From positions 215,159 through 279,158 of the forward strand of contig JAGWAR010000001.1 in the NCBI GenBank assembly GCA_021296325.1: a stretch of 64,000 bases of DNA. Direction: 5' to 3'. Positions 61,828-64,000 of the stretch are shown here, in pieces (the stretch's first letter is position 1; each line of letters starts with the position of its first letter). The position numbers and the translations under genes were made by a program. Origin of the DNA: Alphaproteobacteria bacterium. GTDB lineage: Bacteria > Pseudomonadota > Alphaproteobacteria > GCA-2746255. Under the pieces are notes generated by a model that searched no databases, was not told the origin of the DNA, and worked only from the letters and a program-made list of their open reading frames with translations.

Positions 61828-63173
61828 TTACGAGTTGCGGGGATGCATTGGATTAAAGGAAGGCAGGCCAAGACCGGGTTTGCCTTGTCCCATCTTTTCC
61901 AGTTTTTTCATCTTCTTCATCATGGTCTGCATGTCGCGGAACTGCTTGAGCAGGCGGTTGATGTCGCGCACGCTGGTGCCCGATCCTGCCGCGATGCGCT
62001 GTTTGCGCGAGGCATGCAACAGTTTTGGATTGCGTCTTTCGATGGGCGTCATCGAACAGATGATCGCTTCCTGCTGCTGGATCAGCTTCGCATCGACCTT
62101 CGATGCCGCCGCTTCCTTCTGCATCTTGTTGAGGCCCGGCAGCAGTGAAACGAGTTCGCCGATGCCACCCATCTTCCGGAGTTGGCGAAACTGCTGCGCC
62201 ATGTCGTCGAGATCGAATTTTCCCTTCTCGAGCTTTTTCGTCAGCCGTTCGATGTCCCGTTCATCCGCGGTGGCCTGGGCCTTCTCGACCAGGCTGACGA
62301 CGTCGCCCATGCCAAGAATGCGCCCGGCGATCCGTTCCGGGTGAAAGACATCCAGGGCGTCGAGCTTTTCGCGGATGCCGACGAACTTGATTGGACTACC
62401 GGTCGGCCGCGCGCATCGCCATCGAGACGGGTCAGCACGATGCCGCTAAGTCCAATGCGTTTCGAAAAAGCTTCGGCGACGTTCAGCGCATCCTGTCCGG
62501 TCATGGCATCGGCCACCAGCAGGGTTTCGACCGGTTGCGCCACATCGCGCACGGCTTCCGCCTCGGCCATCATGTCGTCGTCAACGTGCAGGCGCCCGGC
62601 GGTGTCGAGGAGGACGGTGTCAAAGCCTTCGCTTGCGGCGTGGGCGAGGGCGCGTTTTGCGATCGCGACTGGCGTTTCGTTCGGAACGATGGGAAGAACG
62701 GTGATCTTCGCCTGCTGACCGAGGATGGCGAGCTGTTCCTGGGCGGCCGGGCGCACGACGTCGAGGGAGGCCATCAGGACGTTTCGGTTTTCCTTGTCGG
62801 TCAGGCGGCGGGCGACCTTCGCCACCGTCGTCGTCTTGCCCGAGCCCTGCAGGCCGACGAACAGAATCGAAACGGGCGGTTTGCCGTCAAGCGCGAGGGG
62901 GGGCGCCTCCTGGCCCAGCATGTCGACCAGCGCGTCGTGGACGATTTTCACGACCATCTGGCCCGGGGCGACGGCGCGGATGATGGCCTCGCCGGTTGCC
63001 TCGGCCTCGACCTTGGCGAGGAAGTCCTTCGCAACCGGAAGGGCGACGTCCGCTTCCAGCAGGGCGATGCGGATTTCCCGGAGCGCCGCCTTTACGTCGT
63101 CGGCCGACAGCGTGCCCCGTTTCCGGAGCCCGTCAAAGACCTCGCCAAGCCGCGACGACAGGTTTTCGAACAT
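61828..63173 (-). pseudogene. ffh: Signal recognition particle protein Ffh, disrupted by an apparent 25-base deletion
   Basis: The N domain and most of the GTPase domain are intact from ATG 63173: GLQGSGKTTTVAKVARRL (G1), DVVRPAAQEQL, LLDTAGRLHVDDD (G3) and TRLDGDARG (G4). Directly after DARG at about 62404 the expected GGAALSMRAVTG reduces to two bases, and the reading frame changes. TGSPIKFVGIREKLDALDVF continues one frame over, then the linker and the methionine-rich M domain ([17 protein letters not shown]) to 61828. About nine residues are missing. Since ffh is normally essential, an assembly or sequencing fault is a serious alternative to a real mutation. It heads the rpsP-rimM-trmD-rplS group. 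Confidence 0.85.
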
Positions 63174-63278
63174 GGTTTTCCTTGCCTTTCCAACACGCAA
63201 AACGCGCCAGCGCGCGAAACTCGCGGGCTGGCGGACCCCCTCAAGAGCGAAACGGCCGCCTTTCTGAAAAGGTGGGGC

Positions 63279-63308
63279 ATGCTAGGGGCGCAGGCGGTAA
63301 AAAGTCAA
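63279..63308 (-). promoter_or_regulatory. Candidate promoter for ffh and the downstream ribosomal genes
   Basis: On the minus strand TTGACT (63308-63303) and TAGCAT (63284-63279) have an 18-base spacer, giving a leader of about 100 bases before ATG 63173. The 186-base gap to the divergent ferredoxin gene otherwise shows no clear structure. Confidence 0.5.
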
Positions 63309-63359
63309 GACTTTCAAGGGATTCGTAAACCGCGCCGGGGCTTGGGGTAAGATGACCCG

Positions 63360-64000
63360 ATGACGCAATATGGGGACATTGGCAAGGCCCTGCGGCCTCT
63401 CGGACTGCTTCTGCGGGGTGGTTTCCACCCCGAGGCGGCCGACGGCGTGCCGCCGCTTGCAAGCGGCGCGCCGGCCGCGACCTTGCTACTGGCCGGCAAT
63501 GCCGGGCCCGCCATGTGGACGGTCTTCGCGGCCTCGGCCGAGGCCGGGGACGGGGGGGCCGACCCGCTCGACCGCTGGTCGCGGCGGGTCCTGACGGCGG
63601 TGGCGGAAAGCTGCGGGGCCGAGCCCTTTTTTCCCTTCGGCACGCCAAGCCACCCTTTCATCGGCTGGGCGATGCGGGCGGAGCCGGTGGCGCCGTCCCC
63701 GATCGGGCCCCTGATTCACCCGGAATACGGCCTCTGGCACGCCTATCGCGGCGCGCTCGCCTTTGCCGAACGCCTGGAATTGCCGGTCCGGGCCGAACGG
63801 CCGAGGCCGTGCGATACCTGCGAGGCGAAACCCTGCCTTCACACCTGTCCGGTCGCCGCCTTCGCCGGCGGCAGCTATGACGTGCCCCGCTGCATGGGCC
63901 ATCTGGAGACGCCGGCCGGCAGGGACTGTGTCGAGGGAGGCTGCCTCGCGCGCCGCGCCTGCCCCGTGGGCGAAGCCTACGCGCCGCCCCAGGCGGCCTT
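63360..64000 (+). CDS. Ferredoxin-like dicluster iron-sulfur protein (C-terminus beyond window)
   Basis: From ATG 63360 the frame stays open for 213 codons to the window end. The first 145 residues lack motifs I can name but include DPLDRWSRRVL, FFPFGTPSHPFIGWAMRAEP and GLWHAYRGALAF, as in uncharacterised alphaproteobacterial proteins annotated ferredoxin. Cys151, 154, 159 and 163 (CDTCEAKPCLHTCP) and Cys178, 190, 195 and 201 (ending CLARRACPVG) would bind two [4Fe-4S] clusters. The electron partner is unknown. Divergent from ffh. Confidence 0.8.
   Translation, partial: MTQYGDIGKALRPLGLLLRGGFHPEAADGVPPLASGAPAATLLLAGNAGPAMWTVFAASAEAGDGGADPLDRWSRRVLTAVAESCGAEPFFPFGTPSHPFIGWAMRAEPVAPSPIGPLIHPEYGLWHAYRGALAFAERLELPVRAERPRPCDTCEAKPCLHTCPVAAFAGGSYDVPRCMGHLETPAGRDCVEGGCLARRACPVGEAYAPPQAA

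Overview
The window is about 62-64% GC by eye and is packed with housekeeping genes in arrangements typical of Alphaproteobacteria. These include mdh-sucCDAB-lpd, sdhCDAB, atpHAGDC without the F0 genes beside priA, rplU-rpmA-obgE-proBA-nadD-rsfS-rlmH-gpmI-envC-ctpA-rppH, ffh-rpsP-rimM-trmD-rplS and leuCDB-asd. A mesaconyl-CoA hydratase / malyl-CoA lyase-like pair, an encapsulated-ferritin-like protein and CbtAB cobalt genes fit a Rhodospirillales-like heterotroph. No transposases, phage genes, rRNA or CRISPR arrays were seen.

Layout. 1-6.5 kb: a truncated membrane protein, an EamA exporter, an acyl-CoA synthetase, a Lon-like protease and a protease-dead HtrA-like PDZ protein. 6.5-12.2 kb: a nitrile-utilisation island. 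A nitrile-hydratase-type amidase faces a tight seven-gene operon: cobalt nitrile hydratase alpha, beta split into two genes, activator, CbtB, CbtA and an acyl-CoA synthetase. Together they can be read as nitrile to amide to acid to acyl-CoA, with a dedicated cobalt supply. 12.3-15.0 kb: MscS channel, pirin, encapsulin-type ferritin and tRNA-Ser(CGA). 15-27 kb: a long plus-strand housekeeping series led by rplU. 26.9-35 kb: a ferritin-like protein, the F1 ATP synthase genes and priA. 35-37 kb: transaldolase, XerC and a small membrane protein. 37-46.3 kb: the TCA operon. 46.4-49.6 kb: nadC, nadA and zapE. 49.7-55 kb: sdh and two C4/C5-CoA genes. 55-61.8 kb: asd, leuBDC and the rplS-trmD-rimM-rpsP operon. 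61.8-64 kb: a broken ffh and a ferredoxin running off the end.

Most unusual points. (1) Malate dehydrogenase reads without a stop into a roughly 146-residue histone-H1-like tail of KRKTA repeats, with a strong internal ribosome binding site at the junction. (2) The cobalt nitrile hydratase operon has a split beta subunit and CbtAB. (3) An HtrA-like protein has lost all three catalytic residues. (4) An encapsulin-type ferritin has neither shell gene nor a visible targeting tail. (5) ctpA carries an apparent 1-nt frameshift and ffh an apparent 25-nt deletion; these may be real lesions or assembly errors. (6) Long low-complexity tails occur on L21 (basic) and S16 (acidic).

All calls come from reading the sequence and from remembered family features; no database search was run. 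Most stretches between genes are under 200 bases, and the informative ones are annotated as sites.
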